From: JALNZF01 sp049793155
GTDB taxonomy: Bacteria > Nitrospirota > UBA9217
NCBI GenBank assembly: GCA_049793155.1
Contig: JBARBN010000009.1
Location: forward strand, 40,394 to 104,393
DNA length: 64,000 nucleotides
Direction of reading: 5' to 3'
How positions within the stretch are numbered: the first letter of the stretch is position 1; every line of letters starts with the position of its first letter. The position numbers were made by a program, and so were the translations under genes. Shown here one piece after another: positions 50,707 to 58,759 of the stretch. The notes under the pieces were generated by a model. It was not told where the DNA came from. It did no database searches and saw only the letters and a list, made by a program, of their open reading frames with translations.

Positions 50707-52329
50707 ATGAAGGCTTCCGACCTTCTGGTCAAGTGTCTCGAAAATGAGGGCGTGGAGTACATTTTCGGTATTCCCGGCGAGGAAACGCTCGACCTGATGG
50801 AATCGCTCCGCACCTCGAAGATAAAATTCATCGTCACCCGCCACGAACAGGCGGCGGCGTTCATGGCAGATGCGTACGGCAGGCTCACCGGCAGAGCGGG
50901 CGTCTGCATGGCGACCCTGGGTCCGGGCGCCACAAATCTCTTCACCGGCGTGGCCGATGCATATCTCGACGCATCCCCCATGGTGGCGATCACCGGGCAG
51001 GCGGATCTCAAGCGTATACACAAGGAATCGCACCAGTACATCAATATCGTCGAGATGTGCGAAAGCGTGACCAAGTGGAATGGCCGGATCGAAACACCCG
51101 AGGTCATCCCCGAGATGCTCCGGAAGGCCTTCAAGCTGGCGGAAGCGGAAAAACCCGGACCCACTCACCTGGAGCTGCCCGAGAACATCGCTTCCATGAA
51201 TGTCCATGAGATGTACGTCGCGATGATCCCGCCGCACCGGGCGCGCAGGAGCTCTCCCGACCGGCAGTCGCTCAGGAAGGCGGCTGATCTTATCGAGGCC
51301 GCGGCTTTTCCCGTCATCCTGGCCGGCCACGGCGTTGTCCGAAAGGCGGCGAACGCGCAGCTCCAGCAGTTCGCCGAGCTTCTGTGCGTTCCCGTGGTGA
51401 CGACGTTCATGGGAAAAGGGTCGGTCAGCGCGAAGAGCCCCTGCTGCATCGGCTCCCTCGGGCTCGCGAACGACCGTCAGCTCGACGATGTTTTCACCAA
51501 AGCGGACCTCATCATTGCCGTCGGGTACGGACTCGTCGAATACTCGCCGAAGAACTGGAACCCAAAGCTCAACAAGAGGATCATCCACATTGATTTCACC
51601 TCGAGCGAGGTCGACCTGCACTACGTCCCTGAAGTCGAGATCGTCTCCGACATCCGGGAGAGCATCGATCTCCTGGAGGGCATGCTCAGCACGAATAAGA
51701 AGAGCCAGTGCGCCATCGATCTTCATGCCAGTTTTCGCGAGGATTTCGAACGCATCGGCAGGGAGATGACCTGGCCCGTCCGTCCTCCCCAGATCCTTTA
51801 CAGCATCAGAAAGGTGCTTGCCGATTCCGATATCCTCATTTCCGACGTGGGAACATGCAAGTTCTGGGCGGCGAAATTCTATCCCGTGCGCGAAAACAAT
51901 ACCTTCATCATGTCGAACGGCTTTGCCTCCATGGGCTTTTCCCTCCCTACGGCGCTGACGGCCAAACTGGTGAATCCGCGAAGTAACGTGGTGGCCCTCT
52001 CGGGCGATGGCGGCTTTCTCATGAACCTGCAAGACCTCGAGACCGCGGTCCGGCTGAAACTCAACATGGCCATCGTGGTCTTCAACGACAGCTGCTACAA
52101 CCTGATCAAATGGAAATCCATGAAAAAGTTCGGCGCCGCGTACGGCGTTGACTTCACAAATCCCGACTTCATCACGGTCGCGGAAGGCTTCGGCGCAGTG
52201 GGCATGCGGCTTAAGACCGCAGCGGACTTCGAGCCCATGCTCCGGGACGCGCTCACCAGGGGTGTGCCCGTCGTGATCGACGTGCCCATAGACTATTCGG
52301 AGAACGAGCTGATCTACAAACTGCTCTAA
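50707..52329 (+). CDS. TPP-dependent acetolactate synthase-like enzyme (AlsS/IlvB type)
   Basis: This 540-residue enzyme has the three-domain TPP fold. The PYR domain has GIPGEETLDLMESL and the catalytic Glu in RHEQAAAFMADAYGR. The PP domain has the TPP-binding GDGGFLMNLQDLETAVRL...VVFND. The pattern is closest to acetolactate synthases, which condense two pyruvates, and pyruvate is a product of the adjacent methylcitrate cycle. It lacks an adjacent ilvN/ilvC, so a catabolic AlsS-like or other keto-acid role is possible. ATG 50707 has AAGGAGG nine bases upstream. Confidence 0.82.
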   Translation: MKASDLLVKCLENEGVEYIFGIPGEETLDLMESLRTSKIKFIVTRHEQAAAFMADAYGRLTGRAGVCMATLGPGATNLFTGVADAYLDASPMVAITGQADLKRIHKESHQYINIVEMCESVTKWNGRIETPEVIPEMLRKAFKLAEAEKPGPTHLELPENIASMNVHEMYVAMIPPHRARRSSPDRQSLRKAADLIEAAAFPVILAGHGVVRKAANAQLQQFAELLCVPVVTTFMGKGSVSAKSPCCIGSLGLANDRQLDDVFTKADLIIAVGYGLVEYSPKNWNPKLNKRIIHIDFTSSEVDLHYVPEVEIVSDIRESIDLLEGMLSTNKKSQCAIDLHASFREDFERIGREMTWPVRPPQILYSIRKVLADSDILISDVGTCKFWAAKFYPVRENNTFIMSNGFASMGFSLPTALTAKLVNPRSNVVALSGDGGFLMNLQDLETAVRLKLNMAIVVFNDSCYNLIKWKSMKKFGAAYGVDFTNPDFITVAEGFGAVGMRLKTAADFEPMLRDALTRGVPVVIDVPIDYSENELIYKLL

Positions 52330-52434
52330 ACACAATCCGCGTGGACTTGAAATTGCTGCACGACATTTTCATCTTATGCTATAGTGGTGCCGTGAAAAAC
52401 ACTTCGAGCGTTCGACATTGAGGAGGGAAAAACC

Positions 52435-52956
52435 ATGGCCACAACGAAAAAAGCTATAAAAGTAAAATCGAAGAAGACAAAGAAGGCCGTCGCGAGACCT
52501 AAAGCAAAACCTGTTCAGGCGGCAAAGAAGCGGGGAGATGGCGAGTTTACGGCAAAGACCGGGATCGAGATCACTGCTACATTCCAGGACGCCATCGGCT
52601 TGACGGCGCGATTGGCTGCAGCCGTGGCCGCGGAGAACGTGAATATTCTTGCCGCAACCGGCTACTCGGCCAGCAGTGAACGCAGGAATGCCACCTTTAC
52701 GCTCGTCGTGGACGATTTCGCCAAGGCGGAGAGGGCTTTGGAAAGGGTCGGCGCGGAGGAGATCCACGAGTCATCGGTCATCATGGTCGAGACCCCGAAC
52801 AAACCGGGCTCCCTGGAGAGGATCGCGAAGATCATTTCGGATGCGGGGATCAATATCTACTATTTCTACGCCACGACAAGCTCGGGGAAAACGGCGACCT
52901 CGGTAATCAAGACCGCCGACGACAAAAAGGCGATCAAGGCGCTGCACGCCGCGTAG
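52435..52956 (+). CDS. Tandem ACT-domain protein with histone-like basic tail
   Basis: The 173 residues start with a Lys/Ala/Pro tail (about 1-38, KKAIKVKSKKTKKAVARPKAKP), similar to histone H1-like tails. Two ACT domains follow (about 43-105 and 110-173; EITATFQDAIGLTARLAAAV, VETPNKPGSLERIAKIISDAGI). ACT pairs bind amino acids and regulate enzymes. Its place 106 nt after the acetolactate-synthase-like gene suggests a regulatory partner. GAGGAGGG precedes the ATG; TGCTATAGT upstream may be its own promoter. Confidence 0.8.
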   Translation: MATTKKAIKVKSKKTKKAVARPKAKPVQAAKKRGDGEFTAKTGIEITATFQDAIGLTARLAAAVAAENVNILAATGYSASSERRNATFTLVVDDFAKAERALERVGAEEIHESSVIMVETPNKPGSLERIAKIISDAGINIYYFYATTSSGKTATSVIKTADDKKAIKALHAA

Positions 52957-52997
52957 CCTGCCCGAGAAGGGTCTTCCATCGTCCAGGGACCATCGCG

Positions 52998-54707
52998 TCA
53001 CGTTTTGATCTTGTATTTACGTATTTTGTAGTAAAGGCTCCGGACCGCTGTGCCCAGGAGTTGAGCGGCCTGTTCGCGGTTCCCCTTTGCTTCGCGGAGC
53101 GCCTGCTCGATGGCGGCCTTCTCAGCCACCGCAATCACCGAGCCCAGGGGTTTAACGGGACCCGGCGCCGAGCCCGGCGGAATGACCTGGCTGTTCCGCT
53201 CACACTCAAGGAGAGGCAGATGGACCGCCCCGATGGCCCTTTCAGCCGGTTTCATATTGATCATCGCACGCCCGATCAAGTTCTGGAGCTCGCGCACGTT
53301 TCCCGGCCACTGATACTCTCTTAACCTCTCCATTGCATCATCATCGATCCGCTCAACCTGCCGCCCATAGTCCAGGTTCAGCTTCATGATGATATTGGCG
53401 GTGAGTACGGGCAGGTCGTCCTTGATGTCCCGGAGCGGAGGGATCCAGATGGGCAGCACGTTCAGGCGATAGTACAGGTCTTCGCGGAAGGCATGTTCCT
53501 TGATCTTCTGCTCCAGATTTGCATTGGTCGCGGCAATGATCCGGACATCCACGGGAACGGGAACGGTGCTTCCGACCTTCATGATCTCCTTTTCCTGCAA
53601 CACCCGGAGCAGCTTCTGCTGGATCGCGAGCGTGATGTCGCCGATCTCGTCCAGGAAAAGGGTGCCTCTGTCCGCCTCTTCGAAAAGACCCCGCTTGCCG
53701 CCCTTCATCGTGCCGGTGAAGGCGCCTTCCTCATGGCCGAAAAGCTCGCTCTCCAAAAGCTGCTCGGGAAGGGCCGTGCAGTTCACGCGCACGAACTGGC
53801 CCCGGCTCCTGCTGCTCGCGTTATGGATCGCGTGGGCAAAGAGTTCCTTGCCTGTCCCGCTCTCGCCCCGGAGCAGCACGGTGGCCGGCGTCTCGGCAGC
53901 GCGCATGGCATGCGTCTTCGCCGCGGACAATGCCGCGGCCGTGCCCACGATATCGTCCCACGTGTAGCGGGCCTCTAGCCGGCGGATGAGCTTTTTCGCA
54001 TGGGCCAGCTCCGAGGTCAGCGCCATGAGCTCGGAGATGTCGCGGATCACGCCCACACTTCCGCGGACCTTGCCGTCGATGAATATGGGCGCTACGTTGA
54101 CGATCACCTCTTTTTTCGCGGGCCCGACCTTCATCCGGACGTTCCGCACCGGCCTGCCGGTCCTGAGGATCTGCAGATGCATGCTCTCGCCCTCAGCGAT
54201 GTCTATGGTGACGGGCTTGTTCAGCACCGCCTCTTTCGGAAGGCCGGTTATCTTCGTGTACGCAGAATTGACGATAATATTGTTTCCCTGCTCGTCCGCC
54301 ACGGAAATTGCGTCCTCCGTAGCGTCTATCACCGCCTCTAAAAGGTTCCGCGCCTTCCAAAGGTCGGACACCTGTTCCGTGAGCGTCGTGATCTCGGTGA
54401 TGTCCCGGAACACTGCTACGGCGCCCACGACCCCGCCCTTATCGTTTCGGAGCGGGACCCGGTTCGTGATGATAGCGGTCTGACCGATCGTCTGCTGCTG
54501 GTTCAGCTCGGCCTCGCCCCAGGCAAGGACGAGATGCAAACGTGTATTCGGGACGACATCAACGGCCTTGCGCCCCAAAATACCGCCGGCCTTCAGGCCG
54601 GTAATGCGTTCCGCCGACTTGTTGAAGAGGATGACGACGCCTTTTTCATCGACGGCGATCATGCCGTCGTGGGTCGAGTCCAATATCTTGTCCAGTTGAT
54701 CTTTCAT
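52998..54707 (-). CDS. PAS-PAS sigma54 activator (likely propionate/methylcitrate regulator)
   Basis: The protein has 569 residues: PAS (about 1-115), PAS (about 120-240), AAA+ activator (about 250-480; GESGTGKE, LFLDEIGD), Fis-type helix-turn-helix (GNREQAAQLLGTAVRSLYYKI). The sigma54 loop is GAFTGT (53709-53726). There is no receiver, so it senses a ligand or redox state directly through PAS. The PrpR N-terminal domain of enterobacteria is absent. Its closeness to a sigma54 promoter at the prp operon makes it the best candidate activator. Confidence 0.88.
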   Translation of the reverse strand: MKDQLDKILDSTHDGMIAVDEKGVVILFNKSAERITGLKAGGILGRKAVDVVPNTRLHLVLAWGEAELNQQQTIGQTAIITNRVPLRNDKGGVVGAVAVFRDITEITTLTEQVSDLWKARNLLEAVIDATEDAISVADEQGNNIIVNSAYTKITGLPKEAVLNKPVTIDIAEGESMHLQILRTGRPVRNVRMKVGPAKKEVIVNVAPIFIDGKVRGSVGVIRDISELMALTSELAHAKKLIRRLEARYTWDDIVGTAAALSAAKTHAMRAAETPATVLLRGESGTGKELFAHAIHNASSRSRGQFVRVNCTALPEQLLESELFGHEEGAFTGTMKGGKRGLFEEADRGTLFLDEIGDITLAIQQKLLRVLQEKEIMKVGSTVPVPVDVRIIAATNANLEQKIKEHAFREDLYYRLNVLPIWIPPLRDIKDDLPVLTANIIMKLNLDYGRQVERIDDDAMERLREYQWPGNVRELQNLIGRAMINMKPAERAIGAVHLPLLECERNSQVIPPGSAPGPVKPLGSVIAVAEKAAIEQALREAKGNREQAAQLLGTAVRSLYYKIRKYKIKT

Positions 54708-55227
54708 GTCCGATCGTGAAGCGCCCTCAGCGGTCGAGTTCCTGAGTTGTTAAGATTCTCGCTCTTTAGACTCTATGGACTCTACAGACCCTATAGACTC
54801 ATTGTCGGGCGCGAACAGCTCATATTACCCTAAGCATATAAAAAGTTCAATCAGGATAAGGAAAGCACGATCCCTCTCTGTACGCGGGCCACAATATTGA
54901 TATTGCATGACCACAGGTGTTGCAAGCACTATCTTCAAATAAAATTAGTAAACACCTCTAGATAAAACCCGCACAGAGATTTTGAATCCTTTCTTCCGTG
55001 CCGGGTAAATAACCCTTTCCTTAGCCTGCCTGTTCAGCCCTTTCCCGATAAGCATAGACTGCTGTTTTAAAGAAGCAAGAACAATAAAATGGCATGAGAT
55101 GTTCCGACAGAGGGGTGCGGGTAGGTGCGGGGTCAAATCGTCTCCATTTATTAACAGAGAAACGGTATTTATGATGTATTAATACGGATAGGAGTCGAAT
55201 AAAATAGAATTTTTTCCGGTAAAGATT
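54708..55227. other. Gene-poor gap with 9-bp tandem repeat
   Basis: About 520 bp of AT-rich sequence. It contains four 9-bp units at 54769-54804 and an open frame (54945-55136, minus) with no ribosome site or recognisable family. Nothing else supported. Confidence 0.5.
54769..54804. repeat. Four-copy 9-bp tandem repeat
   Basis: GACTCTATG, GACTCTACA, GACCCTATA and GACTCATTG follow each other directly. It lies upstream of the PAS-PAS activator gene, within 65-100 bp of its start. Confidence 0.6.
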
Positions 55228-55656
55228 CTAAAGATCCCCTTCAAGGCTCTTTTCAGTCTGCACTATGATCTCCGTCGCCATGGCCTTGTCCTTAACGAAA
55301 ACCCCCTTTTTAGCGTTAACCTCGATGTTCGTCACGGTCGGCGTTACCTTTTCAAGGTAGATGTATATAGCAAGATTAGCGGTGGCCGCCGTAACGCTGA
55401 CTGTTCCCTCCGTTGCTTTATGCTTTGTCTCTTTTATGTCCATCTTTTTAAGCGCCTTATTGAGCGCGGCATCGACTGCGGCAACAGGGTAGCTGATGGT
55501 CTTGTATACGTTGTTCGAGAATGTATAATTTACGCCGGCTGTGCCGCCGCTCACCGCTGCGGGGCCGGCCAAACCCAGCACAGCGCAACCTGAAGATGCC
55601 ACGACGATGTATAAAAGGATGGACAGTTTAAAATAGCTCTTTAATAAGTTTGGCAT
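55228..55656 (-). CDS. DUF3568-like lipoprotein
   Basis: The 142-residue protein has a signal peptide and lipobox VASSGC near residue 24, so it is a lipoprotein. The mature part has GTAGVNYTFSNNVYKTISYPVAAVDAALNKALKKM and a beta-rich C-terminus, matching the DUF3568 pattern seen in many Deltaproteobacteria and Nitrospirota. Function unknown. An extended -10, TGCTATACT, lies on the minus strand at 55702-55710. Confidence 0.75.
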   Translation of the reverse strand: MPNLLKSYFKLSILLYIVVASSGCAVLGLAGPAAVSGGTAGVNYTFSNNVYKTISYPVAAVDAALNKALKKMDIKETKHKATEGTVSVTAATANLAIYIYLEKVTPTVTNIEVNAKKGVFVKDKAMATEIIVQTEKSLEGDL

Positions 55657-55960
55657 GGCGGCTTTTGAATCAAACTGTTTCTCCGTTCAAAAAGATACTT
55701 AAGTATAGCAGAAATTCCATGTAGTCAGTCTCATGAGAATTGATAATACACTGGGCCGGCACGTACGAGAGGGGATGATTACGAGGTCGATTCTTGACAG
55801 GTTGTGAAAAACACTACTTCAACTAAGCACTGTTGTTGATTGAACCATGATCGAGGCGGCGCTTTTCCACGACTGGACAGAGTAATTCTCAAAAAAGAAT
55901 CTGCTTCCTCGTCTCTTTTGCGTTTTACCGATACTCTTAACCGCGGCGAGCCCGCGTGAC
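55657..55960. other. Gap between DsrE-like gene and lipoprotein gene
   Basis: About 300 bp with no gene. It contains the extended -10 for the lipoprotein gene (55702-55710, minus). Nothing else supported. Confidence 0.45.
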
Positions 55961-56377
55961 TTAAAAGCACAACGACCCCGTGGCCTGCGAGGTAAGCGTG
56001 ATGAGGCCCATGGCCCCTGCCGGCTTGACGCCGGGCAGGAGGTCTTGTTCGGTGATATTGTTGTTGGCCATGGTCTGCGTGCAGCACTGGATCTCCACTC
56101 CCATTTCCATCGCCTCGTCGAGCCGCTGCCGCAGGGTGGGGACATTGGGTTGCGGCTTATCCTGCTTCTCGATGGCGCCCTTGACCATGACGTCCACGGC
56201 GGTCTGGACGCAGTACAGGACTGCGCGATAATTTGCTGATGCCGCAAGTGTAGCGAACATGAGCGCCGAGCGCACCCGCGGGATGTTCTCGAAACCCGAG
56301 GCGCAGAGGATGATGAACATCTTGCCCCGGCCTTTATCTGCTCCACCTAAGGATCCCTGATCAGCACTCGCTTGCAT
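55961..56377 (-). CDS. DsrE/DrsE-fold sulfur-related protein
   Basis: The 138-residue DsrE-like fold has KMFIILCASGFENIPRVRSALMFA and EIQCCTQTMANNNI with adjacent Cys residues, plus a C-terminal Cys. DsrE-type proteins carry sulfur or act as redox switches. It starts one base after the OsmC gene ends and has GGAGGTGTAA before its ATG, so it is the last gene of the cobW-osmC-dsrE unit. Confidence 0.8.
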   Translation of the reverse strand: MQASADQGSLGGADKGRGKMFIILCASGFENIPRVRSALMFATLAASANYRAVLYCVQTAVDVMVKGAIEKQDKPQPNVPTLRQRLDEAMEMGVEIQCCTQTMANNNITEQDLLPGVKPAGAMGLITLTSQATGSLCF

Positions 56378-56905
56378 TTACACCTCCAGTGTCGCCTTTA
56401 TGGCGACCGGGCGGGAAAGCGTCACGCCAACCGGCGAGGTGGCTATTACATGCTGATGGAGAGCGTCAAGCGTTTTCTTGTCCGTCTTTGATTTCACCTT
56501 CACGGTGACGGTGATGTTCTTGAACCCCGGGAGTTTGGCCATCTTGAGATTTTCCGGCGCTTCAAGCCCCAGGAACCCCGGAAGGTCGATCTCGCCTTCG
56601 AGGTCGATCCTGATGTCATCGAGCACGATCCCGCGTACGGCGGCGTTCATTGCATAACCGATGGTCAGACAGGCGCCGTAGGCCTGCAGGACCATTTCCA
56701 CGGGATTGGCGGCCATGTTGGTACCGCACAGCATCTCGGGTTCATCCGCAAGCAGCGTGAAATCCCGGGAGCAGGTTTCGACCTTGAATCCGCCCTTCCA
56801 TGAGGTCGTCGCTTTCCAGACAGTCTTGCCTTTTTCCCAGTTCTGCTTCACTGCCCCGACTACATTCATAAGATTGTCTACATCGAGTCCGTTCACTACG
56901 GTCAT
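56378..56905 (-). CDS. OsmC/Ohr-family thiol peroxidase-like protein
   Basis: The 175-residue OsmC fold has MLCGTNMAANPVEMVLQAYGACLTIGY, with the conserved Cys of the second helix, and SPVGVTLSRPVAIKATLEV at the end. OsmC/Ohr proteins reduce organic hydroperoxides, though some relatives carry sulfur. ATG 56905 has AAAGGAGG upstream, and homology starts there. It lies between the CobW and DsrE genes. Confidence 0.85.
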   Translation of the reverse strand: MTVVNGLDVDNLMNVVGAVKQNWEKGKTVWKATTSWKGGFKVETCSRDFTLLADEPEMLCGTNMAANPVEMVLQAYGACLTIGYAMNAAVRGIVLDDIRIDLEGEIDLPGFLGLEAPENLKMAKLPGFKNITVTVKVKSKTDKKTLDALHQHVIATSPVGVTLSRPVAIKATLEV

Positions 56906-56981
56906 GGCCAGTCCTCCTTTTATCCGTGTTCTGCGATTTATGAATGCATCTGAAAACTTTTCCCTTGAGCAGGTCAAAAGG

Positions 56982-57896
56982 TCACGAGGATGAACAGGAG
57001 GCTATCTTTTGGAGAATAGCCTCATTCTCGAGCCCTTCCCCGATGACCACCAGTCTGCTCTCCTTGATGTCCGTTTCAAAGCGGACCCTGTCGACCTTGC
57101 CGTAAGTGCTGTCAAATCGATACGGTCCCTCCCGCGTGCCGACCAGCGCCTTTGCCCGGGCCAATGACCCGAAGCGTCCTTTCGCCAGATCATCGAAGAA
57201 TGCCGTGAAAGCCTCGAGCACCGGCCTGTTCGTGATCGCGAAGGACATTGTCTGGAAGCGAAAATGCCCCTGCGACTTGAACTGCAGTTCCTTGTCGGGT
57301 CCACGAAATTTCCCCCTCACCCCGGTCGACTCTATCCGGGGAAGAGGATGCGTTGGTTCCGCATTTTGCGTGCGAAGCACGATTGCCCGGGGATTGATGG
57401 ATGCGATCAATCGCTCCGCCGCCGCGATGGCGGCCTCGCCGGCAAGGTCCGTCTTGTTCACCAGGATCACATCGGAGTTCTCGATCTGGTCCCGGAAAAA
57501 GCTGCCGTACATCCCGGAGCCATAAAGCTCAACGAACTCTGTTACATCGACCATGCCGATGACCGATGCGGGGCCGGCCCCCGCGCTCTCGAGCGCCTCC
57601 AGGACTCCCGATGGAGATGCTACGCCGCTCGGCTCGATCAGCAGGTGCTCGGGCGCGAACTGCTTTACGATGCGCCGGATGGTCGTGATGAGATCGTACT
57701 TGAGGGTGCAGCAGACGCAACCGCTCGGAAGCTCTACTGACTCGATGCCTCCTGAGGAGAAAATCTCGCCGTCGATCCCGGCCGCGCCAAAGTCGTTCAC
57801 CAGCACAACGGTCTTCTCACCGCCCGGTTTCACAAAGCTCCGGATGAACGTTGTTTTGCCTGATCCCAGCAATCCGCACACGATCGTCGTTTTCAT
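56982..57896 (-). CDS. CobW/COG0523 family G3E GTPase metallochaperone
   Basis: The 304-residue protein has P-loop GLLGSGKTT (8-16), metal-binding GCVCC (59-63), LIEPSGVASP and VLVNKTDLAG. COG0523 proteins load or deliver Zn, Co or other metals and are required for some B12 enzymes. ATG 57896 is preferred to an upstream TTG. It heads the cobW-osmC-dsrE operon behind a near-consensus sigma54 promoter, and is divergent from a corrinoid/Zn-methyltransferase cluster that would need Co and Zn. Confidence 0.88.
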   Translation of the reverse strand: MKTTIVCGLLGSGKTTFIRSFVKPGGEKTVVLVNDFGAAGIDGEIFSSGGIESVELPSGCVCCTLKYDLITTIRRIVKQFAPEHLLIEPSGVASPSGVLEALESAGAGPASVIGMVDVTEFVELYGSGMYGSFFRDQIENSDVILVNKTDLAGEAAIAAAERLIASINPRAIVLRTQNAEPTHPLPRIESTGVRGKFRGPDKELQFKSQGHFRFQTMSFAITNRPVLEAFTAFFDDLAKGRFGSLARAKALVGTREGPYRFDSTYGKVDRVRFETDIKESRLVVIGEGLENEAILQKIASCSSS

Positions 57897-58395
57897 ACGC
57901 AATTCTTCAACATAGCATGTTACCCATGACTATTCATTGCAATGGAAGTGCCATGAATTAAAAACGGTCGGTCGTGCCAAGGTGTCAAGCACTCAAACCC
58001 GCATTATTGCTCGCATGCGATCATTCAACAGGCATCACAGTGCCGTCGGGTGTCATGCAAAATGAGTGTCAAAAATCGAGAACAAGGTGAGGCAAATTTC
58101 CCCGGCCCGTGGGGTATTCTTCATCTACTGTACAGATAGCGATCATCTCAAGTCACAGGTTGAGCCGCATCATATCGTATAAAACGGTCCGCTCACGTTC
58201 GCCAAATCACATATATTCCTGTTTTGCAGCACTGAAACAAGATGAATATCATGGTCTTTATGACTGCCTTCATCTCTTCTTCACAACTTCGCATATGATA
58301 CGCGAACCCTCTTTCAGAGGATTTTCCATGATCCCGCAGATCAGCCAAAAGGTCCAAAGCGCCGCTGGCATCTCGTATGCAGTATACACCACGTT
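57897..58395. other. Divergent regulatory region of CobW operon and corrinoid cluster
   Basis: About 500 bp without a gene. It carries the sigma54 promoter at 57938-57953 (minus). A weaker sigma54-like TGGCATCTCGTATGCA (58366-58381, plus) lies very close to the next start codon. Confidence 0.55.
57938..57953 (-). promoter_or_regulatory. Near-consensus sigma54 promoter of cobW-osmC-dsrE operon
   Basis: Minus strand TGGCACTTCCATTGCA matches TGGCAC-N5-TTGCA fully. Predicted start near 57927, about 30 nt before the CobW ATG. Confidence 0.8.
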
Positions 58396-58725
58396 ATGAA
58401 GAACATCATCCTCTGCTCCTCTAATCCAATCTTGATAAAAAGCCTCTACAGCATGCTGCGGGATGATGGATACAATGTGGAGACCATCGAACATCCTGCG
58501 CACGCGGTCCAGATGGTCATGCGCAGGCACTATCACTTCGTTATCGTTGACTCGGAACCGTTCGGACTTTCCGCAGGAGACGCGGCGAAGATCATCAAGG
58601 CCGTTTCTCCCCTGATGCCGATCGTGTTCGTCGGCAATGATGACACCGATGCACAAACGCAGGCAGTAAAGACACCGATCGACCTCGAGGCATTCAAGCG
58701 AACGATCCACGGAATCGCGGTTTGA
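58396..58725 (+). CDS. Stand-alone receiver-like protein with degenerate active site
   Basis: The 109-residue CheY-like fold has a possible acceptor Asp in VIVDSEPFG. The N-terminal acidic pair is replaced by CSSNP, and the KP motif is split (KTPIDLEAF), so phosphorylation is doubtful. No output domain. It is followed after 34 nt by the first methyltransferase gene, suggesting a role in that operon. The ATG has no Shine-Dalgarno. Confidence 0.7.
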   Translation: MKNIILCSSNPILIKSLYSMLRDDGYNVETIEHPAHAVQMVMRRHYHFVIVDSEPFGLSAGDAAKIIKAVSPLMPIVFVGNDDTDAQTQAVKTPIDLEAFKRTIHGIAV

Positions 58726-58759
58726 TGGAGCGACCACAAATGGTACGAAAGGAGATGCT

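Noticed and set aside
50689..52335. A 548-residue open frame on the minus strand opposite the TPP-dependent enzyme gene.
   Set aside because: It is a shadow of the strongly conserved plus-strand gene (GC-rich third positions keep the opposite frame open). Its product is His/Asp/Gly-rich with no domain and no ribosome site.
54945..55136. 63-residue minus-strand open frame in the gap before the DUF3568 gene.
   Set aside because: No ribosome site, no recognisable family, odd composition; no second line of support.
54945..55227. Possible insertion-sequence remnant in the gap (GGTGCGGGGTCAAATCGTC-like end).
   Set aside because: Only a vague resemblance to transposon-associated repeats; no inverted ends or transposase fragment found.
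58366..58381. Sigma54-like TGGCATCTCGTATGCA just before the receiver gene.
   Set aside because: GG/GC spacing is right, but TTGC is changed to ATGC and the implied start would be only about 4 nt before the ATG. Kept as a low-probability site, not as a feature.
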